The translations under genes and the position numbers were made by a program. The notes beneath the pieces are model-generated. The model did no database searches. It was not told the DNA's origin and saw nothing but the letters and a program-made list of their open reading frames with translations. This document shows, in pieces, positions 1 to 12,700 of a stretch of DNA of 64,000 nt. Within the stretch, counting starts at the first letter, position 1; every line of letters starts with the position of its first letter. Source of the stretch: Rhipicephalus microplus (taxonomy: Eukaryota > Arthropoda > Arachnida > Ixodida > Ixodidae); assembly GCF_043290135.1 (NCBI RefSeq), contig NC_134702.1, positions 83,859,817 to 83,923,816 of the forward strand, in the 5' to 3' direction.

Positions 1-335
1 CTGCTATCTGTAATAGTTTCGATCTATTACAGTAATTTTCATGCAGGGTGTACAAAATTGCCATTTTGAGAAAATGAAAAAAACAAAGAATTCCAAGATC
101 TTGAACTGTAAAAATAAATGTACTTAGAATTACATAACTATTGACATATAAATGAATGCTAGAAAGCCTAAGGAGTGCAACACTGCAAGCTGATCGAAAA
201 TTGAATGAGTACTTCTCGAATTACAGCACTGTAAAGTTCATTGCATGTAACCAAATACAGAAATTTTTATATTAAAATAAAAAATGGAGCTGCCCTTTAA
301 AAATTGGCTCCCAGCAAAGTTTTTTGTGCACACAT
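1..335 (+). repeat. Partial copy of the repeat found at 40886-41655
   Basis: Bases 1-335 align by eye with 40886-41030 and 41455-41655, for example GGTACAAAATTGCCATTTTG versus GTGTACAAAATTGCCATTTT, and ATTTTTATATTAAAATAAAA in both. The second copy has about 430 extra bases in the middle. This copy is cut by the window edge and I see no right terminus. Confidence 0.75.
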
Positions 336-2057
336 AAGCTTTTGTGATGCGATTTAAACGTGCTCGGAGCCATGCTTGGTATCGCCACAAGTGTCTATGA
401 ATGTTTGGAGAAAAGGAAAGCCTCGTAGATTAGCATTTCTGCGACCGGCCGTATGATAATGTCTTTCAGGGCTAGAGTGGCAAAAGAGCACGTATGAAGC
501 AGGGGCACGAATTTGCCTGTTAACGAAGCCTGTTAATTCACACTCTATCATTTGGTTAATTCATACTTTTTGCAGTTCCATACCAGAAAGTATCTGCTGC
601 TTTCCCTCTACTATTTAAAAATTAGCGTGCTTATATAATCCTAACAGTCTAAAAATGAGAAATAAGCACCTCATGCCTTCAAAGAAAAAGGCTTTGCTAG
701 TAAACAAATGTTTGAGACGAAATGCACACATGGTAAACTGTGATGCTTCTCAACTGATCGAGAGAGCGTTGTGCTGAAGGCACATAGCTATAGCAAAGAA
801 GCAGTTGGGAATTCACACTTTCTTTAAAAGGTCAGATCAGCAGTAAATGGCCAATAAACTAGTGGACCTTACACCTCTGCTTTCAGTTCATTGCGTGTAT
901 TTAGGCTTTAAAAATGCTTAGAAATTTTTTTAAATGTGGTGAAATCAATGCCCGATCATAATGAGTCGTGTCACCTCTCTCAGAGTCATCTATCTGAGAA
1001 CTTCTGATAATTCAAACTTCTTGACAATTCAAACAAAATCAGAGGTCCCTTCGAGTTTGAATTAATGAGAGTCGGCTGTATTTGGAAAGAAGGCGTTGGC
1101 TGTCATGGTATGAGCCATTTTTCTGACGCAATAAACCTCTCTTTATATAAAAAATGTTCAGTGATTATCTGTAATCAAGATGTACTTAATTATGCTACTG
1201 TCAGCTTGAACACAAGAAATGTATGTAATCATTTCAGTATACGGCCTTATTCAATTGCAATCTTTTCTGTCATGCCTATCACACCACTCTTTCATACAGA
1301 TAACTTGGTTTGAAATCTATACTTGCTCTTTGTAGATCGAAAAAAAAAAAAGGAGGTTATGAAAAAAAAAAGGCAACAAAAGTGCAGTGGGCAGAGGCCA
1401 CATGTCTGAGAAGTCAAATACCGATCACAAGAAAAACCTAAGATAACAGTTTTCAGGCGTTTTAGAAACTTAGAGAGAAGGTGAAACTTTAAACACAGTT
1501 TTCTGAATACTGTTGTTTTGGCATTATGCTCAGCTTGTGGAGCAGATATCTTGGCAACCACTTCACAGATTTTGATTCCGTTTGTTTTGTAACGCTCTTT
1601 GGACTGTGCTTCAGGAAACTACGATCTTAGTTTTTCATTTTACTCCCTAAAGAATTTTTCGCAGGGCTTCTTGTTTGTTGTGCAAGTGCACTCATTGTAG
1701 TGTCGCTAGAGAAAACTTTAACTACAAGTTATATAGTTGCAAAAAATTATGCTGAAAATGCAGCCTCCTTCTGCATACAGTTGGCTGTGTGTACAGTAAT
1801 TGCCAACTATTTTTGTCATTTTTATAGATCCTCTAGCCCCTTCACAGAGTTCAATGAAAAAAAAAAATAATTTTTCTCATTAAGTTTTTGTGGTATCGCC
1901 TCAAAATTTTTATGGAAGTACTGTGAGGCCATTAGTTGTGTTTGTGGCAACTATCATCAATCAATATCGAAATAGACACAAAATTCATTTCCAAAGGCAC
2001 GTCCTCCCTTAAAGTGCCAATATTAAGGAGATAAGTCTGTTGCATTTTTTTTTATTA

Positions 2058-3162
2058 TCGTATTTACTCGATTCTACCGCGCTCTCGATTGTTACGCGCA
2101 CCCGATTTCCACCGCGAAAAAAAAAAAAACGTAAGACATCAATTGCAACGCGCACCCATTTTTCTCGCCGGCCCGCACGATCACACCACTCGAAAAAACT
2201 ACTCCTTTCGGGAGTGTATTCTATTTAAATATGAGGTACGGGCGAAGCTTGTGCCCATCTGACGTGTAACAGAGCTTTCCGTCACGGTAGTTTTACCGTG
2301 GACCGATGTCAGCACGCGAACTTGCTTCGCCCCCTTCTTCTCGACGGTTGTGGTGCCAGGCATGTCGAAGTAAAGAGGCGTCTGATGGGCATTCCCGATT
2401 TGCCCAAGCAGGTAGCCGTTGTTGTGCCGCAAGTTTAGGACGAACCTCTGAAAACTGTGAAGCTTTTCATCGTACTCCTCCGCAAAACTTTTCGCATATG
2501 CATGTTCCCCTTCGGAGGGAAAAGCCTTTCCTCTAAATAAAGTTAGTTAGCCAGCACCTGCTCGCTTTAAACTGGCTCTGCATTAGACCTTTTTCCAAGA
2601 CTAATTGCATAGCCCGCACTTGGAGCAGTTCTGTCGTCACGGGCCGCTGTGCCGCTCGCTGCTCAAGCACATACTTGCCGAGTAGCTCTTTAATTTGCGG
2701 AAACCGACCCTGCTGTGGTCCACTGAAGCCTTTGCGTGAAGCTTTGCTGTCGAGAATCTTCTGCTTTTGTTTCCGCCGGTCCCGCACGTACGTTTCGGGA
2801 ACTCCGAACGACCGCGATGCGGCCCGATTTCCGTCCATTTCTGCACACGCCATGACTTTTCTTTTAAAAGCGGCATCGTGGTGCTATCGAGTTTTTGGAG
2901 TCGGCCCTTCCATGCCGTCGATGCTAATGCACTACTAGATGACGAACTCCTCAGCACATGTACGAAGTGCCGCACATGGGAAACACATAGGCAGAAATGG
3001 CCAACGCGCCATGCCGACGCACGTAGGGGGCGGCCATTTTGGATTTGCCGATGGCAATAGATTGACCGTAATTTTTTTGTTCGTACTCGATTCTAACGAG
3101 CATGCAATTTATAAACACGCTTAACCGGAAAAAAGGTGCGCGTTAGATTCGAGTAATTACGG
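2058..3162 (-). mobile_element. pogo/Tigger-like DNA transposon remnant
   Basis: Bounded by imperfect inverted ends, TCGTATTTACTCGATTCTA at left and, on the other strand, CCGTAATTACTCGAATCTAA at right, each next to TA. Minus-strand fragments encode a CENP-B-type DNA-binding segment (2533-2853; WLTNFI near the end) and the start of a DDE domain (2199-2432: GQIGNAHQTPLYFDMPG). The latter aligns with [17 protein letters not shown] of the element at 29647. A second copy of the terminal motif at 3066-3110 suggests a small nested or subterminal repeat. Broken; not coding for a working protein. Confidence 0.8.
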
Positions 3163-3561
3163 TAATTCATGCAACATGAGTAGCTTCTGTATTGTGATAC
3201 ATCGCTGTCTGAATTCGAGAGACATGGTTAAAAGAGACATTCTGCATGCTTAAATGAAAGAAGGAGTATTTTCTGAGGGGCTTGATTATGTGTTAGATAA
3301 CCTGCAGTAATTCTGCAGTAATTGCATTCTGCAGTAATTGTGGCATAGATTGAAATGAATTGGACGGAAAACCACCCACCAGCGAAAGGGGTTATCTTTT
3401 GTCAATTTCAGTTTACTTCAATTTGTGTCACGATTAGTACACTATAGTTAAAGACAATTAACCATCTCTGCAACGTTTGGTACATCACATCTTGCAGTAC
3501 AAGGAAAGATGGCTTGCTGCCATTTTTATTATTGTTTTTTTTTTCACCAATTTATATATAG

Positions 3562-3712
3562 ACGCTTCACAACACCTGAAGAAGCTCTGAAGGCAGCACG
3601 GTACATGGTGGCAGTGATGATAGCCATGGATCCTCTGGTACGAAGGTGCATACGTGAGACCTTCTTCGAGAGGGCCAAGATCAGCATTTCACCCACGAAA
3701 AAGGGCCTGAAG
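3562..3712 (+). CDS. SUPT6H: SPT6 exon a (core/HTH region)
   Basis: Starts after a TATATATAG acceptor with one base that completes a split codon. It encodes 50 residues including [11 protein letters not shown] and SPTKKGLK, close to the ARYMVA and TPTKKG motifs of animal SPT6. The donor is AAG followed by GCAAGC, a GC-type splice site. The next exon continues in phase 0. Confidence 0.93.
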
Positions 3713-6700
3713 GCAAGCTGCTACATTTTCATTACCGACAAAAATTTGTCTTTTTCTCGCCGAAAATTGCCGCGGTCCCGTATTTTTAGTCTGAGCGGAT
3801 AACTTGAAGTGGTGGTCAGCACCAGTTCGGTTAATACGAAAACTTTGGGTGCCACTTGCCGATTCCCAATCTCGATTTGACCACTGTACCCGATCCTGAT
3901 TTCACCACAGATTGTCTATAATGAAAGCAGTTGTTATGAACATTCGTGCCATAAGAGGCTTGACACTTCAATTGACTTAAGCGCATTTCAAATTCAGACC
4001 AAACACGAATTGAAGCATGTGACCAGCAAGTTTGTGTCTATTTGAGTTGGTAGACATTGCCCAAGGAATTGTGGTGTTTGCACGAGGCATAAAAATGATC
4101 ATGGTTAGAAAAAGTAATGCTGTAGGAAGAAGTTGCTAACAAAATTTTTTATTTCAGCTTTATCATTTGCACTGTGTTACAGAAATTGAAAGTTTGTAGG
4201 CCATACAATATTCAAAATTATCGACATTTGCAGTTTCGCAAATATGATGGTCCCAAATAAAGTGAAATAATTGTTCGTCGTGTTTGTTTACGCTGCATTC
4301 ACTTGTCAATATCTTCTTTTATTGTATTCCCTTTGGCTTGGGTAGCTTGCTTGTTGCCTCACTTTTACTGCAGGATTTTTCGGTAACTGCTTTATAAGTA
4401 GTACAGTGAAACCTCATTAATTGGAACTCAGTTATTTTAAAATCCCACTTAATTAAAAACTTGCTGCGGTTCCGTATTTTAAGCCTTAGAGGGTAATTTG
4501 AAGCGGCGGTCAGTACCAGATCGGTTAATTGGAAAACTTTGGGTGGCACTTGCCAACTTTTGATCATGATCTCACCACAAACAGGCCCTTAAGAGCCACA
4601 ATGCAATCCAACGTAGTGATATTAATAAGTGGCCACTACATCCATCTCGTGGTCAACCAAAACGTACAGCTGCGGAAAACAGAACATGCTTCACTGCAAC
4701 ACAGTGGTGACGCGCGGGCAGCGTATTGAATATTTCTCATTGTGTCAGCACCTCATAATTTACCCATTCTTTGTGGAATTGTAAAAAATTTTAATAAAGG
4801 ACAGTTTGGCAGAATTCGCGATGTATGCAGGCCTACATTTGCAGATTGCTCCAGCAATATGTGTACTTGCACTGCTGGTGGAGTTCTTGCCTGAAATGCC
4901 TACTTCGAAAACAAAGTTAGAAAGTGTCAGTGATGATGTTTTCCAGACAGAACATATCGCAAACACTGACCACTATTAAATTCCTTTTATTTTACCAGAA
5001 AGAATGATCGCATCATGATGTGCTGTTGCAGTGAGAAGCAGGCGACATGCTGGCCTGCGTGTCGCTACTGTGTTTCAGTGAAGCCCTTTTTGTTTTCCGC
5101 AGGCGCACATTTTAGTAAATCACGCGTTTTCTTTTTCTCTCTCTCTCTTTTTTTTCGGTGGCAGCAGCGAGGCCCGCTGTTCCTCTGGGTTTGTGGCAAA
5201 ATTCGGACGAGGTATTGCAGGAGAACATTAATCTTGGAGCCACAAACTAGCCCGCACAGCAAACGATCAGCCCTGATTACTTCGAGTAATTGCAAGTTCC
5301 TTGCATCTCACTTTTTGTATGTTCTGTTAATTAAAAAACCGGCTTAGTTCGAAGATTTCTCGGGACCCCAGTGACTTCAAACTAACGAGGTTTTACTCTA
5401 TTTCATCTCGCACTGCTGCACAGTAAGTGCTGTTTGATTATGGAGTTTTACGAAAGAGTATAATAGTAGTCGGCAAGAGACCACAACAGTGGACTTATAA
5501 TTTCTTGTTGCCTTTCGTAGGAAATCGACGAGAACCACCCATGCTATCCAGTCAAGTACCTGAAAAACAAGCCTGTTCGGGACTTAATCGGAGCACAGTT
5601 TCTCAACATGACACAGGTGATTTTTGTTTCTGCTTCTTCGCAACCAAGTTAGGGCTGTGAGAATACAGTTGATGTTTCAACGTTACCTTGTCACTGCTTT
5701 GCTTCTCAGGCTGAAAACGAGAAGTTGCTCAAGATCACGATTTCCATGGATGGAAGCACCCAGTCTAATCCCGGTGTTTACCTTGATGAGATCAAGCAGC
5801 TCTACTATAGGGTATGTGTGTTCTTGACTTTGGATAAGTACATTTAACCATTTGTCCATGCTTTTTTTTTCTGTGAATGCTAATGAACTTTGGATGAAAT
5901 TCATTTATTCTTGGCCATATTCACGGTGTTTGCGGTGTTTGACAAGAATACTGAAGGAAAATAATTTGAGTTGTATTATCAAAAAAGCCTTTGTTATTGT
6001 AAGACAAGTCTAGCTATCACATATAACTGAAATATTGAATTAGTATTGAAAATGGCACTGCATTTTTTCAATTCCTGAAAAGGCATTAGGAGCCACAAGA
6101 ATGCATTTTCTGAAAAGAAAAAAAAAAGAAGTGATAGTTAAAGGGGCCCTGAAACATTTTTCAAAGTAAACATAGAATAGATTCACCAAAAGAGTTTATT
6201 GTCTTACGAATTCAACACTGCGAAATTGTAAAAATTTGTTCAGTACGAGCGGAGTTACAAATATTTGTCACATGCGGCAATCGCGTTTTCTCTCGTTTTG
6301 TCCCAACCAAAGCCCTGGAAGCTAAGCAGGGAGGGATGGCAGAGGCAGAGAAAGTGCGTCACGTGGCCTCGTTATCATGAGCTTCTTTTTCCTTAAATAC
6401 GTGGTTTTTTTCAGTGTCATCGCGCATAGACAAGTTGCGGCAACCCGCGGCGATCCTTGTAATGACCGAGCGCGCCATGTTCAAATTTGTGAATGGCTGA
6501 TAGATGGCCTTCAACGCGTGATTTTTGAGCGTCTTCTGTCATTTGTCGAGAGAAAAAAAAAAACAATTTTTAGCTGACTTTGGTCATTTGTTGTGAATTC
6601 TAAGCCGCGTGCTGCGCTATACTATCTGACTCGCGTGTTCGCGGGAGCTTCTAATACCGATCTGGAGCGTTTTCTGACCATACTCAAAGAGTGTTGCAGG

Positions 6701-9700
6701 GCCTCCTTAAAATTTGTTGAAATGTTTTGGAAGTTTCTGTCTCAGTTCACTGAGTTGGGAATAATTTTGATGGTGTTTGCCGGTATCTAGTTTATTTATA
6801 TATTAGTAAAGATGCATTTTGCAGTGTTGTTAAAGGAAATTATGTTTAACATTACAATTTTAAGGAACCTAATTGCTTGTGTCACTGCTCATGTGTGTAG
6901 TATTTTGATGCCTGTAGTGGGCATTTAGTTTTGTCGTGGTTTGGCTTGGTAGGCTGATGCGTACGCTGCCCGCTGTTCAGTTATGAATGGTACGTGACAG
7001 GTCGACGCTCGCTTGGTAGTGCATTGTAGGTGTCTGAGGGGTCTGTAGGGAATTTTTCCGTGATGTATGCTGCCTCTCTTGCAATTCAGGACGAGTTCAG
7101 CAACAACGTTCAGGAGTGGAACAATCAGCGCAGCGAGGCTCTCGGCTTTGCCCTGAGCAAATTTCTCTACCCGAGTTTTGAGAAGGAGCTCAAGGCACAG
7201 CTGCTCGTTGAGGCGCAGGAAGGCATCATCAAGGTGAGGAGATGTCCCTGTGTGCGCGTTTGGGGGAAACATTTCTGTGCTGTCTCCGTTTCGCTATTTC
7301 TTCTCTGGATCTGGCTTGTAGGTGATCAGTGATTGCTCTGATCAGTGTCTCTTGGAACACCAGTGTATCCGATCACTTGTGTCTTTCAGTGTATACAGAA
7401 TGCAGCAAATTTTTAATTTGCAAGGTGTAGTCGCAGCATATCGAAATCTTCGAGCATAGTTAGTGGGGTCATTCTTATCAAAGTGTGAAATTCCTTAACA
7501 TGTTTGTGGGGATATATTTAAAGAAGATTTCTTCCTAGTTGTAGTTGTGGGTAAGGAGCAGGTTACATGTGGAAAAATGTAGTGTACATCTGTTTATACA
7601 CTTTTGTTTATTGAATTAGGCTTGTGTGAATACTTGAGGGTTTCGAATATTTGAATTCGCTTTGATTCTAACTTAAATTATTGAAAATTTTGAAGTATTT
7701 GCAAGAAACGAATAAATGCATATTAATCCGAATGTACCGCCTGTAAAAGGGGTTTTACTGCAGTGTAGAGGTGCTTAACCGTGAAAGTACCTATCCGGGA
7801 GAAATCTGTTCTGCTGCGAAGCCTTCCTTCAAATTTTAAAGGGCCCTGCAACACTTTTTGAGCATTGTCGGAAAACGCTACCGATCGGTAGTCGAGGCTA
7901 CCCAGGACACGCAAGCCAAATATTATAGCGCAGCACGCGGCATGCGATTCACAACAAATTCTCAAATTCAGATAAAGATCGCTGTCTTCTCTCGGCAAAT
8001 GACTCCACAAGCTTAGAAAGCACATGTGACGTATTTTTTTTCCCCGTGCCATCCCTCCTTGCTTAGCTTGCAGCGCTTTCGTCAGGACGAGAAGAGAGAA
8101 TGCACTTGGAGTGTGCGAGAAATCGTGGACGGATTCTAAAAGTATTTGCAGCGGTGAATCCTTGAGGCAATAAATAAGCTTCTTTAGTGAATACATTCCA
8201 TGGCTGCTTGAAAAAGTGTCGCATGGCCCCTTTAAATGAAAATATTACTCTCAAATCAATTCATTTTAGTAAGCTCAAAAGCTAGTTATGACGGCTTATA
8301 TGCTCAAAGTATAATAAATTTTAAAATGTTAAGTATCTTAAGGGTAATGACTCGCAGCCTGCTGAAAGTCGAATTTTGCTACTACAGTAAAAGCTCGTTA
8401 ACTCGGATCTCACGGGACCGGAAAAAATGTCCGAGTTAACCGAATTTTGATTTAGCGAACGAACCATGAAAACAAAAGAAAAACGTACACGGCACAGACA
8501 AACCTTTATTTCTTGAAAAAGTGCGTTATTTTTGCCTGCCTCGCTGTCGGAATTTCTGACAGGACGATCTTATTTAATCCCATCAGGTGGTGGTGCGCAT
8601 GTTCACTGTCGCGAGAACAAACGCAGAACTTCTTGAGGACAGCGAGGGCTTCGGCCGCCTCTTGCATGTTGCGGCGACGTCACGTCGGCTTATCACGTCT
8701 TTCAATATCATAACCTTTCTTTCAAGATCATTTGCTGGCTGCTGTGGCTGCTTAACTCCTGGGTCGGTCGCCATGAAGCGCTATGGCGGCGACAACGCGC
8801 ACAAACACAGCCGCAACACGCGAAGTCACAACACAAAGAGCCAAGGCACGAAGTAGTACACCAGTAGGAGTAGCGAGCAGCTGTTAGTAGACACTAGATG
8901 CGCCGGTGGCCCAAACGCTTCTGCTGGGTGGTGACTAGCGCCACCTAGCCACTTCCCCCTCATTCACTATCATCGTCATATTCTGCTGCAGTTCGCTCGG
9001 TTTCGGTTTATCCAAAACTCCGGTTCTGCCATCGGTTACAGCAAGCGGTGCTTGAGCCTCCAAGCTGCCGAGATCGCGCGACTCTGGAGTCCCGATAGCT
9101 CTCTTCGGAGTTGTCCGAGATAACCGGTGCGCCGCTAATTCCCTCCGAATTAATGAGCATTTGACCTCATTTAAATATACACAGTTTTGCCGGGACCGCA
9201 CCGCGAGTCTGAGTTAACCGAATTTCCGAGCTGATGAGGTCCGGATAAACGAGCTTTTACTGTATTCAAAGGTCTTTCGACTTCCTTTGATTGACAGAAA
9301 AAAATAGCATTTGCACAAAGGCCCTGTCTCAATTAAAAAAATATTGCGCAGGTTAGTTTGGTCATGATAAGTATGCCCATTTTTCTTTATATATTGCCAC
9401 CTGGTGTTCTGTGCCAGTGAACAGTGGGTCTGTTCTGTGCCATGTATACTATTCGAATTTGATTTGAAATTATTTGACTAAAATCGCTATTCACTTTGAA
9501 TTCGCTTCGAACGTAAAATTCACTATTCGCACAAGCTTAGTATTGATACGTGGGTACATTATGCGCGGTTGCACATTCGACATCTGTGTTCTTCACTGTC
9601 ATGCTACCACTAAGCAATTGTTTTTATCAGACCACTGTCTCATCTTTTATGCTGTGAGCAGGACATGAGTTTTTTATTAATTTTCAAGTTTGCCATTCAC

Positions 9701-12700
9701 ATCTTGAGTAGGAAGAATGCATGCTTAGAGCTGGTGTATTGATGAAATGTCGGCTAGCATGCTTGCTTGGCTTCAGTGCAAAGCGCGGACTGTTTGCATG
9801 TGCTCCTTTGCCGATAATCTTTGTCAGTATTGATGCACGACTGTCAGGTTTTTAAAGGATAGACGTTGGCCAGGTAAACTCTGTTCACATTAGAACTGAT
9901 AACATAGTTGCAGGTTGTGATATTGGCAAAGGTTCAAAAGTCTGCACTGCCTCTTTATCATGTTCTAAACAGCTTTGCTAGTCATCCACCCTTACAAAAT
10001 GTAATGCCTCCTCATTTTTCATTTCTAATGGAAAGGTCTTAATCACATAAAGCAACTTTTGTTATACTAGATCAGCATCACGGCTCTGGACTGAGCTCGT
10101 TTGTGTCCTACAACCAATGTGTAGCAAGTGCATGTCCAGTGTGATTTGATTGGCTCATATTTTTTAGGCATGCTACATTTCCGCATGTACCATTAGTAAC
10201 TTTAGTTTTTTTTTTTTTTTTTTTGAGTCACTTCAAAGTGGAGATTGCTGAAGTCTAAACTTAACGAGCTTATGGCACGAAAGAAACACGAGAGAAGGAC
10301 AAGCGCTTCTCTTTCTCTCATGTTTCTTTTGTGCCATAAGCTCACTAAGGATGAACCAACTCACCCAACAAGTTACTCTGCTGAAGTCTAAACTGGTAGC
10401 CCTTAGCCTTTGAAGTTGTCTACTGCACACTGATAGACAATCTTGGAGGCCTGCATTTAAGCATTTTTCTTTCTTTCTTTTTTTTTTTTACATAGACATG
10501 TTTGAAGTTTGGGACGAGAGATGTTGCTCAGTTCGCACCTGTCGTTGCGTTTGACCACCAAAAATCACGGCGCATGCCTCGTCAACGCATGTGCGCATGC
10601 GCAGACTACCAACCCGAAAAAGACCTATTACTTGCTTGAAAAACATTTTTACAGTGAACGCTGTTACAAGATTACAACAGCAGTCGACCTTGGTGACGTA
10701 GTTGTCCACTGTCGCAGTTGCCAGTGTTCGTGAGCACTATCGCACACAATAAGAGGAAAAATATATGAATGTAGATTTCGTGGTATTTGAACCTAGATTC
10801 TGTGCATGGCAGGCGAGTGTTCTACCACAGAGCCACGCCAGTGTTTGGAAACTTCCTTGCAAAAAGACCCTATGCAGGCATGGAATGACTTTTAACAGAT
10901 GTAATTGATGTATATAGAAAATATGTATATAGTCAACGAGGATGTACGAGCAATACAGGCATCGGATGCATCGTTTCTGTATGTTCTAAATACAACAGTA
11001 ATGTAGCGTAGGAGAGGAGTAAATTAACAACCAGGCTTCACACAATGCGAACTGCATATCATGTGGGTCGTTACAAGCTTCTTGCCCATTACAAAAGACT
11101 CAGCCATAATTCATTGTCATCAGCCACAACATCAGCAAATTGCATGTAGTGCTTTATGGATGTCTACAAGGTACTTCGTTTTTCCACAAAATGGAAAATA
11201 CTGATGTAATAGTGGGTGCTCGACGTTGCAATAATTATGATGATCTGGGTCCGTTCTATTCACCTGCACCGGGTGATGTACCTTGCCATTTGTTTCAGCG
11301 ATGCAGCAATGGTGGCCTTTGAACCACGCCATTTGTTTCAGAAGGTGCAGGAGAGGTGCAGCATTTGTTCACGATTTTCTTGCACCTCCTGTGCTGATGG
11401 TGCAGGCTTGGTGCAGTCGTGCGCGTGCATAGTAGCAGCCGAGCAGAGGACGCAGCATTTAGGCATAGGTACCGTAGCCATCTTTACTAATGCTGTATAT
11501 TTTTCCAAGATGTTTGTGCTTCATAAACTGTTTTAGTGTGTGCGGTTCGCCATTGCCCAATGTTTGGTGTATGGTGAAATTTAAGCGAACAGAAATAAGG
11601 TGTGCATCATTTCGGCACCTCGTCATTCATTTGTGGTGTCGCACTGTGCCTGCACCACTGAATTCGTGGTGCACAATATCTCGACTTCTCGTGCATAACC
11701 GTTAATAAATTTCGATTGGTGCAGGTGAATCGAAGGGACCTTTTATGGCATAGTGAATACCTTGCAAGTGCACTTACTAGTTGCCCAAGGCAATTGCAAC
11801 AGGCTCTAGAGAGGGCACTCCTTTAGCTTTCATTGTGACTGGGCTGTGCATTTTGTGAACCCCTGGCATTTTTATGTTTGTTAATTGTTTTGCATGCATG
11901 TTCCCAGGCTTGCACCCGCAAACTGTACAACTGGCTGAAGGTGGCCCCCTACCAGGTGGACGCCCAAATGGAGGAGGACGAGGACTTCGACACTCGTGAT
12001 GGCATTCGGGTGTTTGCCATTGCTTACGAGAACAATTGGTGAGGAGTACCCGTGTGGGGAAGGTGAATAAATAGTGGTACAAGTTATTGAATTATAATGA
12101 TGCAGTCGAACCTCAACATTTTGTAATCCGCTTGTCTAAGCTTTTACTGTGCTTTGATTTTTTAAAAATGTTTTGGCAAATAGACTTTTGAAATGTCCTT
12201 TTTGTGCCAGGAAAATTTCATTGAGCTACTTCTCTCATTATAGCTACTTCTCTCATAAGGTTGATAACTGGGCTAGTTGGTGATCAATCATTTTACCGTA
12301 AGGTTAGGTAGCGCAATTTTTAACATAGACAAGAGGGTCAAGAAAGACATGACACTCGCAAAAGTGTTGTGCCCTTCTCTTAAAGGAAGTTCAGGAACCC
12401 GAGGTGAATGAAAGTGAACAAGCATTAAGTGGCAACTTAATGCGCTGGATTGAAGTTCATAAATATGGAGGGACACTAAAGTCAAGTAACAATTCAGGCT
12501 ACTTTGGTGGATTGATACTTGGTAGCATTTAACTTATCAGTGTCGTTGAAAATAGCATTGTAGTAACCAAGATACTGGAGCAGTTGTAGCACAGGAAATG
12601 CTGTGCCAGTGGGACGTCGTAGTACTGCATCGCGTAGTTGCGTAGTTCCGAACCAACACGTAATGCAGAGATGCATTTCTCTTCCCAGGGAGGTTCCTGC

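Larger units (their letters stand above)
1..3561. other. SPT6 intron, left edge of window
   Basis: No coding exon recognised. It holds a truncated copy of a dispersed repeat (1-335), a short Tigger-terminus-like piece near 990-1070 with GAATT-rich inverted halves, and a pogo-like remnant (2058-3162). The rest is AT-rich and unremarkable. Confidence 0.6.
7618..9541. mobile_element. Outer TTCGAAT-rich element hosting two nested insertions
   Basis: Left flank GCTTGTGTGAATACTTGAGG and inverted right flank AAGCTTGTGCGAATAGTGAA look like a terminal inverted repeat pair rich in TTCGAA. The MITEs at 7835-8236 and 8385-9262 lie inside. Without them the element would be about 640 bp. Confidence 0.5.
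9542..11907. other. Intron stretch with little recognisable content
   Basis: Apart from a fold-back at 10265-10345 and a tRNA-like SINE fragment at 10775-10850 I see no genes or delimited elements here. Around 11335-11430 the word GGTGCAG recurs several times. Confidence 0.5.

Noticed and set aside
1065..1313. 82-codon open frame in the first intron
   Set aside because: No similarity to any SPT6 segment, no splice sites that fit, and AT-rich composition like the surrounding intron.
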